DNA from: Gemmatimonadota bacterium
Lineage (GTDB): Bacteria > Latescibacterota > UBA2968 > UBA8231
NCBI GenBank assembly: GCA_002712305.1
Contig: PATE01000018.1
Location: 23,465 to 37,227 of the forward strand
Length of the DNA: 13,763 nt
Reading direction: 5' to 3'
Positions 13,062 to 13,763 of the stretch are shown one piece after another (position 1 is the first letter of the stretch; each line of letters begins with the position of its first letter). The translations under genes and the position numbers were made by a program. The notes under the pieces were generated by a model, which had not been told where the DNA came from, searched no databases, and saw only the letters and a list, made by a program, of their open reading frames with translations.

Positions 13062-13763
13062 ATGTCCGATACCGAACGCATTGAGCAATTGCGGCACACG
13101 ATTCAGGAGGAAGAGAAACGATTCCTCATGGATCGGTATGTCACGCTGTTGCTGGGCCACTTAGAGGACGTTGACGAAGAAGAACTCGACGATCGGACCG
13201 TTGAGTCCCTGCTGGTGAGTCGTCCATATGTCAGCGAAATCCTGGCCAACAAGATCGCGGAAGTGCTCGAGAATGCAGGCCACGAGGTTGAGGACATTGA
13301 GCGCGAGGACGCCGATGGCGACGAGGCCGTCGCTCACGCCGAAGCGAACGGCGCCGAAAATGGTGGCGAGAATGGCCGGCAAGGCAATGGACAAGCAGGA
13401 CCTGGCGATGGGGCAGAGGACTTCGACACAGCCGTCGAAGACGAGGACTTCGCGGCCCCGCTCGATGGTGAGGATGTAGGTCCGGATGCCGACGACTCTG
13501 ACACGATCGAGGTAGGGTCGGATGCGGTCGGCCTGTTTGACGACGAGGAAGAAGGCGAGTCAGACGGCGCTTCTGCGTCCGAGGAGGAAGGGGCACCCGG
13601 CTTCGAACCCACGGTCGGACACGAAGCCGAGGACACGCCCGGATTCGAGCCCACCAAGGGGCATGAGGTCGAAGAGACACCCGGCTTCGAACCCACGGTC
13701 GGACACGAAGCCGAGGACACGCCCGGATTCGAGCCCACCAAGGGGCATGAGGTCGAAGAGACA
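13062..13763 (+). CDS. Acidic tandem-repeat protein, 3' end cut by window edge
   Basis: The frame runs from the ATG at 13062 to the right edge (234 codons, no stop). Residues 1-85 are helical and charged (TERIEQLRHTIQEEEKRF; LVSRPYVSEILANKIAEVLE) and could form a small folded or coiled-coil domain. Residues 86-178 are low-complexity, mostly Asp, Glu, Gly and Ala, and probably disordered. From residue 179 there are tandem 28-residue units, each made of two 14-residue halves, PGFEPTVGHEAEDT and PGFEPTKGHEVEET. No signal peptide or membrane helix is seen. It follows the basic unknown protein by 11 bp and is probably co-transcribed with it. I do not recognise a family; spacer, scaffold or binding roles are possible but unproven. 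The real protein is longer than shown. Confidence 0.8.
   Translation, partial: MSDTERIEQLRHTIQEEEKRFLMDRYVTLLLGHLEDVDEEELDDRTVESLLVSRPYVSEILANKIAEVLENAGHEVEDIEREDADGDEAVAHAEANGAENGGENGRQGNGQAGPGDGAEDFDTAVEDEDFAAPLDGEDVGPDADDSDTIEVGSDAVGLFDDEEEGESDGASASEEEGAPGFEPTVGHEAEDTPGFEPTKGHEVEETPGFEPTVGHEAEDTPGFEPTKGHEVEET
13596..13763 (+). repeat. Two perfect 84-bp tandem repeats, each of two diverged 42-bp halves
   Basis: Positions 13596-13679 and 13680-13763 are identical base for base. Each 84-bp unit splits into two related 42-bp halves (13596-13637 and 13638-13679, then 13680-13721 and 13722-13763) that encode PGFEPTVGHEAEDT and PGFEPTKGHEVEET. The halves differ at many codon positions while the 84-bp units do not differ at all, so the 84-bp unit was copied recently and the 42-bp duplication is older. 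The unit length keeps the frame. The window ends exactly at a unit boundary. Confidence 0.95.

Noticed and set aside
13596-13763. Repeats considered as a CRISPR array or iteron origin
   Set aside because: The units are contiguous with no unique spacers, keep the reading frame and encode a regular peptide repeat.

Overview
The window is GC-rich bacterial chromosomal DNA, tightly packed, with many starts that lack a clear Shine-Dalgarno sequence and several GTG or TTG starts. The gene mix (a SelA-like PLP enzyme, a class V aminotransferase, an exported family 9-type carbohydrate-binding protein, a split HerA/NurA locus and an acidic repeat protein) suggests a free-living, probably Gram-negative heterotroph from a poorly cultivated lineage. 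Latescibacterota- or Poribacteria-like groups come to mind, but this is an impression from gene content; no rRNA or tRNA gene is present to fix the taxonomy.

Layout. (1) Positions 1-4199, minus strand: a compact apparent operon, read from right to left, of dihydrolipoyl dehydrogenase, a GmhA-like SIS-domain protein, a class V aminotransferase and a SelA-like PLP enzyme that runs off the left edge. (2) Positions 4200-4828: a divergent intergenic region and ribonuclease HI on the plus strand. (3) Positions 4836-6168, minus strand: an NADPH-dependent FMN reductase-family flavoprotein followed by a membrane-anchored DUF218 (YdcF/SanA-like) protein. (4) Positions 6278-7042, plus strand: an exported CBM9-like protein ending at a strong, probably bidirectional terminator. 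(5) Positions 7121-11889, minus strand: a short possible membrane peptide, a membrane-anchored SH3-like protein, NurA nuclease, a stand-alone HAS-barrel-like protein and HerA ATPase. The last four overlap or abut and look like one operon. (6) Positions 12055-13763, plus strand: an unrecognised basic protein, then a very acidic protein whose C-terminal part is built from perfect 84-bp tandem repeats and is cut by the right edge.

How the genes may work together. HerA (hexameric DNA translocase) and NurA (nuclease) are known partners in DNA end processing. The separate barrel protein between them probably belongs to the same complex, while the SH3-like membrane protein at the head of the operon has no obvious link to it. 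The left operon joins a sugar-phosphate isomerase fold with two different fold-type I PLP enzymes, which suggests amino-sugar or amino-acid metabolism without naming a pathway. The least explained part is the right end: a lysine/arginine-rich protein followed 11 bp later by a strongly acidic repeat protein. No CRISPR array, insertion sequence, integrase, prophage gene, tRNA or rRNA was seen. No gap between genes exceeds about 200 bp.
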